A stretch of DNA of 64,000 nucleotides from Pseudonocardia acidicola (GCF_012911935.1 NZ_JAAXLA010000022.1:28173-92172), one strand, 5' to 3'. Positions 24,661 through 33,867 are shown, numbered from the stretch's first letter. Numbers and translations: made by a program. The notes: generated from the letters alone by a model not told the origin.

Positions 24661-26943
24661 TCAACTCTGAATCGCCGCGAGGACCTCCTCGGGGGTGATG
24701 GGGATGCTGTTCAGCGGCTTGCCGATCGCGTCGCTGACCGCGTTGGCGATGACCGCGGCCGGCAGCAGGACCGGGCCCTCCCCGACGCCCTTGGCACCGG
24801 CCGGGCCGTCCGGGTCGGGGTGCTCGAGCGCGAAGAACTCGACCCGGGGGACGTCGACGGCCAGCGGCAACCGGTAGCTCTCCAGCGTTCGCTCGCGGTA
24901 GCGGCCGTCGTCCCCGATCCGCAGGCTCTCGTGCAGGGCGTAGCCGATGCCCTGGGTGACCCCGCCCATCACCTGGCCGTAGGTGCCGTCGGGGCTGATG
25001 ATGCGGCCGACCTCCTGGGCCACCAGGTAGCGCAGCACCCGCACGGTGCCGGTCACCGGATCAACCTCCACCTCGGCGAGATGCACGTGGTAGGTCGGGG
25101 TCGGGAACGAGGGCAGCATCAGTCCCGTCGCGCACCCCGGATTGAAGTCGGGGAACGGCGTGACGAACGAGCCGGTGCCCTGGATCGGGCCGACCGTGTT
25201 GGTCGCCGTGACGGCGACCTGGGCGATCGGCAGGGCGTTGCCCGGCGCGCCCTTGACCCGCACGGTTCCGTCGGCCACCTCCAGGTCGTCCACAGCCGCT
25301 TCGAGCAGCCCGGCGGCAACGTTCTTGAGCTTCTCGATGACCTCGTCGGCGGCGATCTGGGACGCCTTGCCGACGATCCGCGTGGTCCGGCTGCCCTGTG
25401 ACCCCGCATCGAACCCGGCGACGTCGGTGTCCGGCATCGTGACGTACACATCGGACGGTGGGATGCCCAGGCGGTCGGCGACGATCTGGGTCACGCCCAT
25501 CGACACCGCGCCCGATCCGTTGTCGGTGGCGGCGGTGATCACCGCGGCGGTGCCGTCCTCGTGCAGCTTGACGACTGCGGTGCCGGGCATGGGGTTGGTC
25601 AGCCACCACGCGGCGCCGATCCCGATGCCGCGGTAGGGACGCCTGCCGGCCTGCAGCTCCGCCCAGGGCGCGGCGGTCTCGATGGCCTCGAATCCCTTCC
25701 GCAGGATGCCGGCGTCGTGCAGTACCTGGCCGTTGAGCAGTTCCTCACCGTCGGTGAACAGGTGCCGCAGCCGGTACTCCCGCCGGTCGAGCCCCAGCTC
25801 GGACGCGATGTGGTCGGTGTGCCGCTCGACCGCGTGGTACAGGTAGGTGCCGTTGACGCCGCGGAACGCGCCGGTGGGGGCGGTGTTCGTGTACACCAGC
25901 CGCGCGATGACCCGGGTGGGACCGGCGCGGTAGACGCCGCGGGCACAGTGCAGCGCGATGCTGGCCAGCCACGGCATCTCACCGCTGTAGGCCCCGTTGT
26001 CGGCGATCACCTCGAGCTCGCGGGCGAGGACGTTCCCGTCCTCGTCGACCGCGGAGCGCAGCCGCGTGATCGCGTTCTCGCGGCTGGGGCAGGTGAGCAG
26101 GTCCTCGGTGCGGGTGTTCACCAGCTTGACCGCGAGCCCGCCCGCGGCCCGGGACAGCAGCGCCGCGTACGGCTCCAGTCCGGCGTCGAGCTTGGCACCG
26201 AACCCGCCGCCGATGGTGTGGCCGACCACCCGCACCGCCGAGGGCCGCACGTCGAGGAACTGCGACACCCGGTCGCGCACGTTGTAGGGGAACTGATGGG
26301 CGGTGTGCACGGTGTACCGGCCGTCGCGGAAGATGCCGACGGCGCTCTTGGGCTCGATGTAGGCCTGGTACTGGCGCTGTGCGACGAACTCGTCCTCGAT
26401 GACCCGGTGAGCCTCGGCGAACGCCTCGTCGACCCCGGGTGGGTCGGAGATCGACTCGGCGGCGATGTTGCCGCGGCGGGGGAAGTCCTCGCCTGCGGTC
26501 GGGACGAACGCCTCCCAGCCCGGGTGGACGAGTGGCGCGTCCGGGGCCATGGCCTCGGCCAGGTCGACCACCGCCGGCAGCGGCTCGATCTCCAGTTCGA
26601 TGGCCGCGACGGCCGCGCGTGCCTGGGCCAGGGTGTCGGCGGCCACCGCGGCGACCGGCTGGCCCTCGTAGTGCACGACGTCGGCGGCGAACAGCCGCTG
26701 GTCCCGCAGCACCCAGCCCGCGTAGGTGTCCGGCGCGTCCGCCGCGGTCAGGACGGCGTGCACGCCGGGCATCGCCGAGGCCGCGGCGGTGTCGAGGCGG
26801 GTGATCCGCCCCGAGCTCACCGGGGAGCGCAGCAGGGCGCCCCAGATCATGCCGGGCTCGGAGTAGTCGACTCCGTAGACGGCCTCGCCGCTGACCTTGG
26901 ACCGTCCGTCGGAGCGCGGGACCCGTTCACCGATGACCGTCAT
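24661..26943 (-). CDS. Molybdenum hydroxylase, Mo-binding large subunit, complex A
   Basis: 760 aa from ATG 26943, preceded by GGGAGGAACGGACG and overlapping the previous stop by ATGA. Signatures: VVGHTIGGGFGAKLDAGLEP, NTAPTGAFRGVNGTYLYHAV (the AYRGAGR position is GAFRGVN), ATDNGSGAVSMGVTQIVADR, GSQGSRTTRIVGKA and the catalytic GVGEGPVLLPAAV with Glu. It is clearly divergent from the complex B large subunit, so the cluster has two different hydroxylases, not a duplicate. The GAFRG type resembles isoquinoline/nicotinate/hydroxypyridine-type hydroxylases more than CO dehydrogenase, but the exact substrate is unknown. Confidence 0.9.
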   Translation of the reverse strand: MTVIGERVPRSDGRSKVSGEAVYGVDYSEPGMIWGALLRSPVSSGRITRLDTAAASAMPGVHAVLTAADAPDTYAGWVLRDQRLFAADVVHYEGQPVAAVAADTLAQARAAVAAIELEIEPLPAVVDLAEAMAPDAPLVHPGWEAFVPTAGEDFPRRGNIAAESISDPPGVDEAFAEAHRVIEDEFVAQRQYQAYIEPKSAVGIFRDGRYTVHTAHQFPYNVRDRVSQFLDVRPSAVRVVGHTIGGGFGAKLDAGLEPYAALLSRAAGGLAVKLVNTRTEDLLTCPSRENAITRLRSAVDEDGNVLARELEVIADNGAYSGEMPWLASIALHCARGVYRAGPTRVIARLVYTNTAPTGAFRGVNGTYLYHAVERHTDHIASELGLDRREYRLRHLFTDGEELLNGQVLHDAGILRKGFEAIETAAPWAELQAGRRPYRGIGIGAAWWLTNPMPGTAVVKLHEDGTAAVITAATDNGSGAVSMGVTQIVADRLGIPPSDVYVTMPDTDVAGFDAGSQGSRTTRIVGKASQIAADEVIEKLKNVAAGLLEAAVDDLEVADGTVRVKGAPGNALPIAQVAVTATNTVGPIQGTGSFVTPFPDFNPGCATGLMLPSFPTPTYHVHLAEVEVDPVTGTVRVLRYLVAQEVGRIISPDGTYGQVMGGVTQGIGYALHESLRIGDDGRYRERTLESYRLPLAVDVPRVEFFALEHPDPDGPAGAKGVGEGPVLLPAAVIANAVSDAIGKPLNSIPITPEEVLAAIQS

Positions 26944-27416
26944 CGTCCGTTCCTCCCGGCAACCGTCGCGGCGACCGCGTCGAGGATCTGGCTGTAGCCC
27001 GTGCAGCGGCAGATGTTGCCCGCCAGCGCGGTCCGCAGGTCTTCTTCGGACGGCGCGTCGTCCTCGCGCAGGACGGCGACCAGGGTGGTGATGAACCCCG
27101 GCGTGCAGAACCCGCACTGCACACCCCCGGCCGCGACGAACGCGGCCTGCAGGTCACGGCCGAGGTCGTCGCGGGTCATCCCCTCGACCGTCTCGATCTG
27201 TCGGCCCTCGGCCGCGCCGGCGGCGTAGATGCACGAGTCCACCGGCAGACCGTCGATCAGCACGGTGCATGCGCCGCATTCACCCTCGCTGCAGCCCTCC
27301 TTGGTCCCGGTGAGGCGCAGGCGCTCCCTCAGGACGGAGAGCAGCGTCTCCGCGGGGTCGATCTCGGCCCGCGCAGGCTTGCCGTTGACCGTGAAGTTGA
27401 CTTCCACCACTCTCAC
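26940..27416 (-). CDS. Molybdenum hydroxylase, 2Fe-2S subunit, complex A
   Basis: 158 aa. The first cluster is GCSEGECGACTVLIDG (residues about 41-56), and the second is VQCGFCTPGFITTL with ICRCTGYSQILDAV. Length and spacing are standard for the small subunit. Its start overlaps the FAD-subunit stop, and its stop overlaps the large-subunit start, giving the order FAD, Fe-S, Mo in complex A. Complex B has the order Mo, FAD, Fe-S, so the two were assembled separately and are not a recent tandem copy. Confidence 0.92.
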   Translation of the reverse strand: MRVVEVNFTVNGKPARAEIDPAETLLSVLRERLRLTGTKEGCSEGECGACTVLIDGLPVDSCIYAAGAAEGRQIETVEGMTRDDLGRDLQAAFVAAGGVQCGFCTPGFITTLVAVLREDDAPSEEDLRTALAGNICRCTGYSQILDAVAATVAGRNGR

Positions 27417-28285
27417 CCTTCGCCGTCCGGGGCGGACTGTCCCGCTCGCTGCGCGCAGATCCCGGCCGCCCTCTGCAGCAGCCCGGGAATCACCCGCCGC
27501 CGGTAGTCCGCGGTCCCGCGCAGGTCGTCCACGGGCGTGATGTCGAGCAGGACGGCGTAGGCAGCCGCCTCCAGCGCAGCCGGCTCGAGCCGGCTGCCGA
27601 CGAGCGCCGCCTCGGCATCGGCCGATCGCAGCGAGCGGGGGCCGACCGAGGCCAGCGCGATCCGGGCGTCACGCACGGTGCCGTCGGGCTCGAACGCCAG
27701 GCGCATCGCCAGCCCGACGATCGCCACCTCCATCGCGCTGCGCCTGCCGACCTTGAGGTAGACGTCGCCGCCGGCCTCGCCCGGGTCGGCCAGGATGATC
27801 TCGGTGAGCAGTTCGTCCGGTGCACGGGTCGTGGTCCGCCGTCCGACGACGAACTCCTGCACCGGCACGGTCCGGCTCCCCGCGTTGCTGCGCAGCGTGA
27901 CCCGGGCGTCGTGGACGAGCAGGGCAGGCAGCGTGTCCGCGGCAGGCGAGGCGTTGCAGACGTTCCCGCCGATCGTGCCGACCACCTGCGTCTGCAGCCC
28001 ACCCACGGTGGACGCCGACTCGGCGATCGAGCGGAACCTCGCGCCCAGCACGCCCTTGGCCAGGTCACGATGGGTCACCAGCGAGCCGAGGCGAGTGGCG
28101 CCGTTCGCATCGATCCCCCGCAACTCAGCAATCTTCTCGACGTGGAGCAGGACCGAGGGAGTGATCTCCCCGCGGGCGAGCTGGATCATCACGTCGGTAC
28201 CGCCGGCGAGGACCTGACACTCGTCCCCTCGGCCGCCCAGCACCGTGAGGGCTTCGTCGAGGGAGTCGGTCGTGCGTAGCTCCAT
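27413..28285 (-). CDS. Molybdenum hydroxylase, FAD subunit, complex A
   Basis: 290 aa from ATG 28285, with a very strong AGGAGGTGTC in front; the longer open frame upstream is not conserved. FAD loops: VLAGGTDVMIQLARGEITPS and VVGTIGGNVCNASPAADTLP. The C-terminal domain (KVGRRSAMEVAIVGLAMRL) and DDLRGTADYRRRVIPGLLQR are typical. Unlike the complex B counterpart it has ASPAADT in the second loop, the more common CoxM/XdhB form. It opens the second half of the cluster after a 168-bp gap in which I see no gene, so a second promoter may lie there. Confidence 0.92.
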   Translation of the reverse strand: MELRTTDSLDEALTVLGGRGDECQVLAGGTDVMIQLARGEITPSVLLHVEKIAELRGIDANGATRLGSLVTHRDLAKGVLGARFRSIAESASTVGGLQTQVVGTIGGNVCNASPAADTLPALLVHDARVTLRSNAGSRTVPVQEFVVGRRTTTRAPDELLTEIILADPGEAGGDVYLKVGRRSAMEVAIVGLAMRLAFEPDGTVRDARIALASVGPRSLRSADAEAALVGSRLEPAALEAAAYAVLLDITPVDDLRGTADYRRRVIPGLLQRAAGICAQRAGQSAPDGEG

Positions 28286-28453
28286 GACACCTCCTTCCGA
28301 GTCGGTCGAGTAGGGCCAATCTAGGAATGGCCCGGCATTCGAGCCATGTGCCGGTTCGATGGGTTCACAGTCATTCTTGTGCAGGTTGCACGGTTGCGGA
28401 TGCAGCGACCGCGCGCCGATACCGGCCCGAAACACGACGGATACATGTCGGCC

Positions 28454-30019
28454 CTAATGGATCTTCAAAGGCCCCGCCGCCTTGACCCGAATGCGGGCGA
28501 CCGGCTCGGTGAGATACGCCAGCGGCACCTCTTCGACCTCGACCACCTCCACATGAGCGGGGTCCGCACCGGCCCGGATCGCCTCGTCCCGAGCCAGCTG
28601 CACGGCCTCGGCGATGGCCTCGTCCCGGCCGTCCTTGCCGTAGGCGAACACCCGGTCGAGCTCCCCGGACACCGACGCGATGGCCGCGCCGATCGCGTTG
28701 GCCACGTCGTAGTTCTCCGGCCGGTGCACGCCGGCCACGCCCTCCAGCGTCTCGGGGATCAGCCCGCTGCCACCACCCACGGCGATCAGCGGGAGCTCTC
28801 GACCGGAGGTCTTCACCCGGTCGACCGCGTCCTCGATCCGGGCGTCGCTGGCGGTGATCGCCCGGAGCAGCAGCTCCTCGAACCCGGTGGTTCGACCGGC
28901 GTCGCCGATCCCGCTCGCGCGCCCGGAGGCGACGATCGCATCGGTGATGGTCGGGACCGCGCCGCCGAACACCAGTGCCTCGGTCGACAGCCGATAACCG
29001 ACACTGCCCGGACCGAGAGCGACCGTGCCGTCGGACTCGCCGAGGATCGTTCCGCCGCCGATCGCCAGCGACACGAGATCGGGCATCCGGAAGTTCGTCC
29101 GGACCCCGCCGATCTCGACGGCGGTCGACGACTCCCGCGGGAACCCCGAGATGAGGATCCCGATGTCGGTCGACGTGCCACCGACGTCGACGACCAGGGC
29201 GTCCAGCGCCCCGGTCAGGTAACTGGCTCCGCGCATGCTGTTGGTGGGCCCACTGCCGATGGTCAGGATGGGATAGCGACGGACATAGTCCAGACTCATC
29301 AGCGTGCCGTCGTTCTGCGCGATGTAGGCCTCGGCGGTGATCCCGTTGGCGCTCATCGCGTTGCTCAGCCCGGCGGTGACCCGGGCCGCGACCCCGACCA
29401 GCGCCGCGTTGAGAACGCAGGCGTTCTCCCGCTCGAGCAGCCCCAGGGAACCGATCTCGTGGCTCAGCGACACCGGGATGTCGCCGAGCACCTCCCGGAC
29501 CAGTTCCTCGACCCGGTACTCCTGATCCGACAGCACCGGCGAGAAGACCCCGGAGATCGCCACCCCCTCGGCCTGCTCGCGCACGCCGTCGAGGAAGCGG
29601 CGCACAGCGTCCTCGTCGAGCGGGACGATCGGCTCGCCGGTCATCTCGACCCCGCCGTCGACGATCGTCTCCCCGCACGAGATGGCGGCCTTCAGATCCG
29701 GCGGCCAGCCGGCCAGCGGAGGGATGGAGAGCGTCGCCGGGCCGCCGAGCCGAATCACGGCGACCCGGTTGAGGTTGCGCCGCTCGAGAATGGCGTTGGT
29801 GGCGTGCGTCGTCCCCAGCATGACGTGGCTGACGTTCCCGGCTGCCCCGTCCAGCTGTTCGAGGACGCGCCGGAGCGCCGAGAGGATCCCCGTGGTCACG
29901 TCGGGGGTGGTGGGGTGCTTCACCTTCGCCAACAGCCGATCTTCCTTGTCCAGGATGACGGCGTCGGTGTTGGTGCCGCCGACGTCGATCCCGACCCGCA
30001 GGCCACCCAGCTCACGCAT
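28454..30019 (-). CDS. Hydantoinase/oxoprolinase A-type subunit (HyuA-like)
   Basis: 521 aa. N-terminal Hydant_A_N domain: GLRVGIDVGGTNTDAVILDK and MLGTTHATNAILERRNLNRV. The ATPase-like core follows with PILTIGSGPTNSMRGASYLT and LVVDVGGTSTDIGIL, an actin-fold nucleotide site. This family opens five-membered lactam rings such as hydantoins or 5-oxoproline, often with ATP. The usual B subunit (HyuB) is absent. Instead the gene overlaps a DUF917 gene by 8 nt, a pairing seen in several proteobacteria and actinobacteria and sometimes as a single fused protein. In this cluster it would act after ring hydroxylation by the molybdenum enzymes. Confidence 0.88.
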   Translation of the reverse strand: MRELGGLRVGIDVGGTNTDAVILDKEDRLLAKVKHPTTPDVTTGILSALRRVLEQLDGAAGNVSHVMLGTTHATNAILERRNLNRVAVIRLGGPATLSIPPLAGWPPDLKAAISCGETIVDGGVEMTGEPIVPLDEDAVRRFLDGVREQAEGVAISGVFSPVLSDQEYRVEELVREVLGDIPVSLSHEIGSLGLLERENACVLNAALVGVAARVTAGLSNAMSANGITAEAYIAQNDGTLMSLDYVRRYPILTIGSGPTNSMRGASYLTGALDALVVDVGGTSTDIGILISGFPRESSTAVEIGGVRTNFRMPDLVSLAIGGGTILGESDGTVALGPGSVGYRLSTEALVFGGAVPTITDAIVASGRASGIGDAGRTTGFEELLLRAITASDARIEDAVDRVKTSGRELPLIAVGGGSGLIPETLEGVAGVHRPENYDVANAIGAAIASVSGELDRVFAYGKDGRDEAIAEAVQLARDEAIRAGADPAHVEVVEVEEVPLAYLTEPVARIRVKAAGPLKIH

Positions 30020-31079
30020 AGCGATCCACCACCGAGACGAAGTCGAAGTCGTAACCGAACGCGCGGGGCCCGACGGCTGCCAGCCCTTCCGCGGTGGTCC
30101 ACACCGGGGGCGAGGGGAATGCCACGATCTCGATCCGCTGGCCGTACCGGGTGCCCTCGGTCACGATCCCGTGCCCGGTGTGCATGTCGAGCAGCGTGAT
30201 GATGTCCGGGACCGTCGCCAACGGCTCTCCGTCCTCGAGCACGACCAGGTTCTCGTTCTGGAACTCCAGCCGGAACAACCGGCCTTTGTCGGCGCCGAGA
30301 CCCTCGACCAGCGCGGAGCCGCGGACGAACCCGCCACTGGTGCGCCGCTCGATGTCGACCACCTTGCCCTGCCCCAGGCGGATCACGGGCGCGACCTGTG
30401 CGATCGAGTCGATCGGCTCCTCACCGCCGCGCCGGATCGCCTCGCCCATCCGGACCGCCCTGCTCACCGTGCCCGGGATGATCGGCCGCCGCGCCTGCCC
30501 CACGGTCATGGGATACAGCCCGCCGCAGGCCGACCCGCCGAGCGAGGCGACGCAGTTGCGGACGAGCTTCTCCAGCCAGATGTTGTCCCGGGTGTTGAAG
30601 ACGACGGTCTGCAGACGCTCGTCGGTGATCACCGCGGGCGACCCGGGGATCCCGTACAGGTGCGGGGTGAGCATCTGGAGCTCGGGAAAGGCCCGGCCCA
30701 TGAAGTCCCCGTCCAGCAGCGGCAGGCCCGCATAGGCGGCCCACGCCACCGGCAGGACCCCGTTGATTCCGCCCATCTCGAACGGCATCACCGCGGCGAC
30801 GGGCCGGCCGAACTGGCGCTCGTACGCCTCGCGGATGACCCGGCCCTCGGCGCCGTTGGGGATCTTCTCCACCATCACGGTCGGGGCCCCGATCATGCCG
30901 CAGGGCATGATCAGGTCGTCGTCGCCGAAGGCGTCCAGGGGCTTGACCTCCACCGGGCCCAGCTCGCGGATCGCCTCCATCGCCATCAGCTCGCCGATCC
31001 GCGGGTCGCCGCCACCTCCACCGGCGAACACCGTGCAGCCCAGCGAGAGCGCGGGCAGGTTGCCCTGGTCGATGCGCAT
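30012..31079 (-). CDS. DUF917 (S-methyl thiohydantoin desulfurase-domain) protein
   Basis: 355 aa from ATG 31079, where the family text begins (LPALSLGCTVFAGGGGGDPR). Further motifs are MPCGMIGAPTVMVEKIPNG, FEMGGINGVLPVAWAA and VVDIERRTSGGFVRG, all typical of DUF917, now named after an S-methyl thiohydantoin desulfurase domain. Members pair with hydantoinase A proteins and probably help bind or open a cyclic imide or lactam. A GTG at 31130 overlapping the previous stop could add 17 poorly conserved residues. The 8-nt overlap with hyuA supports a stable complex. Precise chemistry is unknown. Confidence 0.85.
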   Translation of the reverse strand: MRIDQGNLPALSLGCTVFAGGGGGDPRIGELMAMEAIRELGPVEVKPLDAFGDDDLIMPCGMIGAPTVMVEKIPNGAEGRVIREAYERQFGRPVAAVMPFEMGGINGVLPVAWAAYAGLPLLDGDFMGRAFPELQMLTPHLYGIPGSPAVITDERLQTVVFNTRDNIWLEKLVRNCVASLGGSACGGLYPMTVGQARRPIIPGTVSRAVRMGEAIRRGGEEPIDSIAQVAPVIRLGQGKVVDIERRTSGGFVRGSALVEGLGADKGRLFRLEFQNENLVVLEDGEPLATVPDIITLLDMHTGHGIVTEGTRYGQRIEIVAFPSPPVWTTAEGLAAVGPRAFGYDFDFVSVVDRYA

Positions 31080-31126
31080 GCCTGTCGTCCCCGCGAGGCC
31101 CGGCCGTCCGCGATCTCGCGCAGCCG

Positions 31127-32125
31127 TCACCGGGCCAGCCTCGGCAGCACCTCGGCGGCGATCAGCTTGAGCTGGGTCTCGAGCGAGTCGGCGGGCTGCG
31201 GGGACAGGATCACGCAGTCCGCCCCGGCCGCCCAGTACTGCTCGATCCGGGCCGCGGCCTCGTCCGGGGTGCCCGAGATGGCGAGCACATCGATCCAGTC
31301 CTCCGGCATCCCTTCCAGCAGCGCGTCGTAGCCGCCTGCGGCGATCAGGGCGGACACCGCGTCGTTGATGCCGATGGAGCCGGTGAGTGGCGTCGGGCCG
31401 ACCGCGTCGAGGTAGAAGGCCAGCGACTGCTTGACGGCGGCTCTGGCACGGTCGCGGTCGTTGTCGACGGCGGTCAGCACGTATGTCGGCACGCTGAACG
31501 AGCCGGTGCGGCCGGCCTGGCTCATGCCCTGCAACCCGAGCGACCGCGCCCAGGTGACGTACTCGGTCGGGGCGAGCACGGACAGCACGTTTCCGTCCGC
31601 GATCCGGCCGGCCAGCTCGCAGCCCTTCTCACCGATCACCCCGAGGTACAACGGGACATCGGTCAGCGGCGGGTGGACCAGCGCGACGTCACCGAAGGTG
31701 AAGTACTCCCCCTCGGCCGTGTAGGGCTCGCGACCGGTGAGCACGGCGCGGATCCCGGTGACGGCTTCTTCGAGGGCCCGCATCGGCGAGCGGGGCGTCA
31801 GGCCCATCTGCCTGACCCAGGACGGAACGCCGTGGCCGATACCCGGTACGAACCGGCCCGGGAACGCCCGGTCCAGCGAGGCGATCTCCATCGCCGCCGC
31901 GGCCGGGTGGCGAGCGACGCACGACATGATGCCGAGGCCGACCCGGATCCGCTCGGTGGCCGTGAGCGCCTGCGCGACGCCGGTGAAGCCGCCGTAGAAG
32001 AAGTAGTCCTCGGCGAGCCAGATCTCGTCGAAGCCGAGCCCTTCGCACAGCCGGGCCAGCCCCGGGAGACGCTCCGGAGCGGTGGTACTGAGCAGCAGGA
32101 TGCCGAGCCGACGGTCGTCCGTCAC
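31127..32125 (-). CDS. LLM-class flavin-dependent oxidoreductase (F420 or FMN)
   Basis: 332 aa, luciferase-like TIM barrel. Recognisable parts are LCEGLGFDEIWLAEDYFFYG, RIRVGLGIMSCVARHPAAAA, FVPGIGHGVPSWVRQMGL and ADGNVLSVLAPTEYVTWA. It resembles F420-dependent reductases such as methylene-tetrahydromethanopterin reductase-like proteins, yet FMN-dependent monooxygenases (for example the pyrimidine ring-opening RutA) share the fold. In this cluster either a reduction or an oxygenative ring cleavage would fit. It is the first gene of the 11.4-kb minus-strand block, starting at GTG 32125 behind AAGGGG, and faces the PucR gene across a 194-bp promoter region. Confidence 0.88.
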   Translation of the reverse strand: MTDDRRLGILLLSTTAPERLPGLARLCEGLGFDEIWLAEDYFFYGGFTGVAQALTATERIRVGLGIMSCVARHPAAAAMEIASLDRAFPGRFVPGIGHGVPSWVRQMGLTPRSPMRALEEAVTGIRAVLTGREPYTAEGEYFTFGDVALVHPPLTDVPLYLGVIGEKGCELAGRIADGNVLSVLAPTEYVTWARSLGLQGMSQAGRTGSFSVPTYVLTAVDNDRDRARAAVKQSLAFYLDAVGPTPLTGSIGINDAVSALIAAGGYDALLEGMPEDWIDVLAISGTPDEAAARIEQYWAAGADCVILSPQPADSLETQLKLIAAEVLPRLAR

Positions 32126-32265
32126 GAACCGCCCCTTTCATGTCCGCTTCGTTTCCGCGGGCCGCCTGTGAGGCCAGCCCGAGCCGGGCCGAGGCCGCCA
32201 CCGGTCGGGAGCCCCGCCGGTGTGCCGTGACGCTAATCGCGAGGGCGCGGGTGAACCATGGGCAA

Positions 32266-32281
32266 CCTGCACATGTTCAGG
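32266..32281. promoter_or_regulatory. Near-palindrome in the divergent LLM/PucR promoter region
   Basis: CCTGCACATGTTCAGG is a 16-bp imperfect palindrome around ACATGT with one mismatched base per arm. It lies 39 bp before the PucR start and 141 bp before the LLM start. The region also has an 8-bp inverted pair (GAACCATG at 32253, CATGGTTC at 32319). Either is a candidate PucR site. Confidence 0.35.
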
Positions 32282-32319
32282 GGCTTGATTGTGGGTCCAG
32301 CACAGTGTGAGAGTGGGTC

Positions 32320-33867
32320 ATGGTTCGGCCGACCGTCGCGGGCGTACTCGCAGAGCTGGAACGTTCCGAGCCCGGCCTCGCCGAGCTCCTGGCCGGGTCG
32401 GCCGATCGGGAGATCCACTCCGTCTGGCTGGCCGAGGACCTCAGAGAGCTCGACGGCTGCCCCCGGCAGGCGCTGGTCCTGCTGAGCCGGACTGCCTCCC
32501 AGCACGCGCAGGGCTACAAGCTCGACGTGGCGTTACGGCGGCTGGGTGACGTCGCGGGCCTGGTCCTGCAGGCCGAGGCCCCGAGGCCCTCACTCAGCGC
32601 CCTCGCGCTGGCCCGGCGCGAGGACCTTCCGCTGGTCCGGCTCACCCGCTCCGCCGACGTCACACAGCTACTCAGCACCGTCATCCGGATGCTCGATGCG
32701 CAGCTTCCGACGCTGCTGGAGCGGGCGATCCGGGTGTGCCGCGACATCGATCGGCTGGAGACGGGTGACATCAGCGATGAGGACCTGGTGCGGGACAGCG
32801 GGGCCGCCGAGCTGTTCGGCCTGACGCTGGGCAGCCGTGATCCTCGGCTGAGCGGCGTCCCGGCCGTGATGACCGAACCGGACGGCCCCTGGCTGCAGCG
32901 GGAGCCGACCGTCACCTCGGAGGATTCGCTGGCGGAGCTGTCGATGTGGCGGCTCTGCGCCGCGATGACGAAACGCTCCATCGAGACCGATCGCGCCGAG
33001 CAGCTGTGCATGCTCTCGGCCGGCGAGCTGCTGAACCAGCTGCTGGATCCCGGAACCGACGACAGCGGCCCGCTGCTGCGCAGGGCGGCGGACATCGGGG
33101 TCCGCGTCGAGGGATGGAACCAGGTGATCATCCTGGAGTTCGCGAACCTCCTCGCCCTCGCCGAGGACGATCCGGTCACCGCCTACCGCTACACCCAGAC
33201 CGTGAGCCGGGTGGCCGCGCAGACCGCATCGCAGCAGGAGGGGCGCTGGACCATGGCGCCGAGAGCCGGCGGGATGCTCCTGTTGCGAACCGGGAATCAC
33301 CCCGAGGGCCCGGCCGGCCTGCGGCGGCTGCGCTCAGCGGTGCAGACCGTGCTCGATCGCGCCCTCGAGTCGTTCCCCGGTGTGCACATTCTGTGCGGCA
33401 TCGGCGGATCGCACGAGGGGCTGCAGGGGCTGCGCGCCTCCAGAGCCGAGGCGGACGCGGCCCTGCAGAGCGCCCGCCTCCGCGGCGCGTCCAACGAACC
33501 CGTCCTCTTCGACGCGCCGGGCCTGAGCCGGCTCCTGGTCGAGTGGTACTCGTCCAGCTCGGTGCGCCAGAGCGTCGACGACCTCTTCGCACCGTTGGCC
33601 GATCTCGGCGAGGCCAGGCAGAAGGAGTACAGCACGACGCTGCGGGTCTACCTGGAGAACAACCGCTCCGTCAGCCGCACCTCCCGGCAGCTGTACCTGC
33701 ACCGCAACACCGTCACGTATCGGATCAACAGGATTCTCGGCGTGCTCGGCGTCGACCTCGACGACCCCAACCAGTTCCTCGCGGTCTACCTCGCCTGCTA
33801 CGCCCAGTCGATGTCGCACTGCGCCGGAGGTCTCCGCCGCGGACCGGAGGCGTCCGTCGAGGGCTGA
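32320..33867 (+). CDS. PucR/CdaR-family regulator, divergent to the heterocycle cluster
   Basis: 515 aa. The N-terminal third (about 1-130) is a PucR-type ligand domain (IHSVWLAEDLREL, LARREDLPLVRLTRSADVTQ). The middle is a GGDEF-like helical part (GGMLLLRTGNHPEG). The C-terminus is the PucR helix-turn-helix: LRVYLENNRSVSRTSRQLYL, then HRNTVTYRINRILGVLGVDL. These activators respond to purines, other N-heterocycles, proline or sugar acids, and usually control an adjacent operon. Position and direction make it the probable activator of the LLM-to-molybdenum-hydroxylase cluster. Its N-terminal domain is the likely sensor for the unknown substrate. The start is ATG/GTG-proximal at 32320; no strong ribosome-binding site is visible. 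Confidence 0.86.
   Translation: MVRPTVAGVLAELERSEPGLAELLAGSADREIHSVWLAEDLRELDGCPRQALVLLSRTASQHAQGYKLDVALRRLGDVAGLVLQAEAPRPSLSALALARREDLPLVRLTRSADVTQLLSTVIRMLDAQLPTLLERAIRVCRDIDRLETGDISDEDLVRDSGAAELFGLTLGSRDPRLSGVPAVMTEPDGPWLQREPTVTSEDSLAELSMWRLCAAMTKRSIETDRAEQLCMLSAGELLNQLLDPGTDDSGPLLRRAADIGVRVEGWNQVIILEFANLLALAEDDPVTAYRYTQTVSRVAAQTASQQEGRWTMAPRAGGMLLLRTGNHPEGPAGLRRLRSAVQTVLDRALESFPGVHILCGIGGSHEGLQGLRASRAEADAALQSARLRGASNEPVLFDAPGLSRLLVEWYSSSSVRQSVDDLFAPLADLGEARQKEYSTTLRVYLENNRSVSRTSRQLYLHRNTVTYRINRILGVLGVDLDDPNQFLAVYLACYAQSMSHCAGGLRRGPEASVEG

Noticed and set aside
22303..25401. 1032-codon plus-strand frame opposite the molybdenum hydroxylase genes
   Set aside because: Antisense of two clearly real genes; Val/Asp/Gly-rich, no family signature, spans the gap between two operons.
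32253..32326. 8-bp inverted pair GAACCATG / CATGGTTC, 58 bp apart
   Set aside because: Short arms and long spacing make chance likely; kept only as a side note in the promoter entry.
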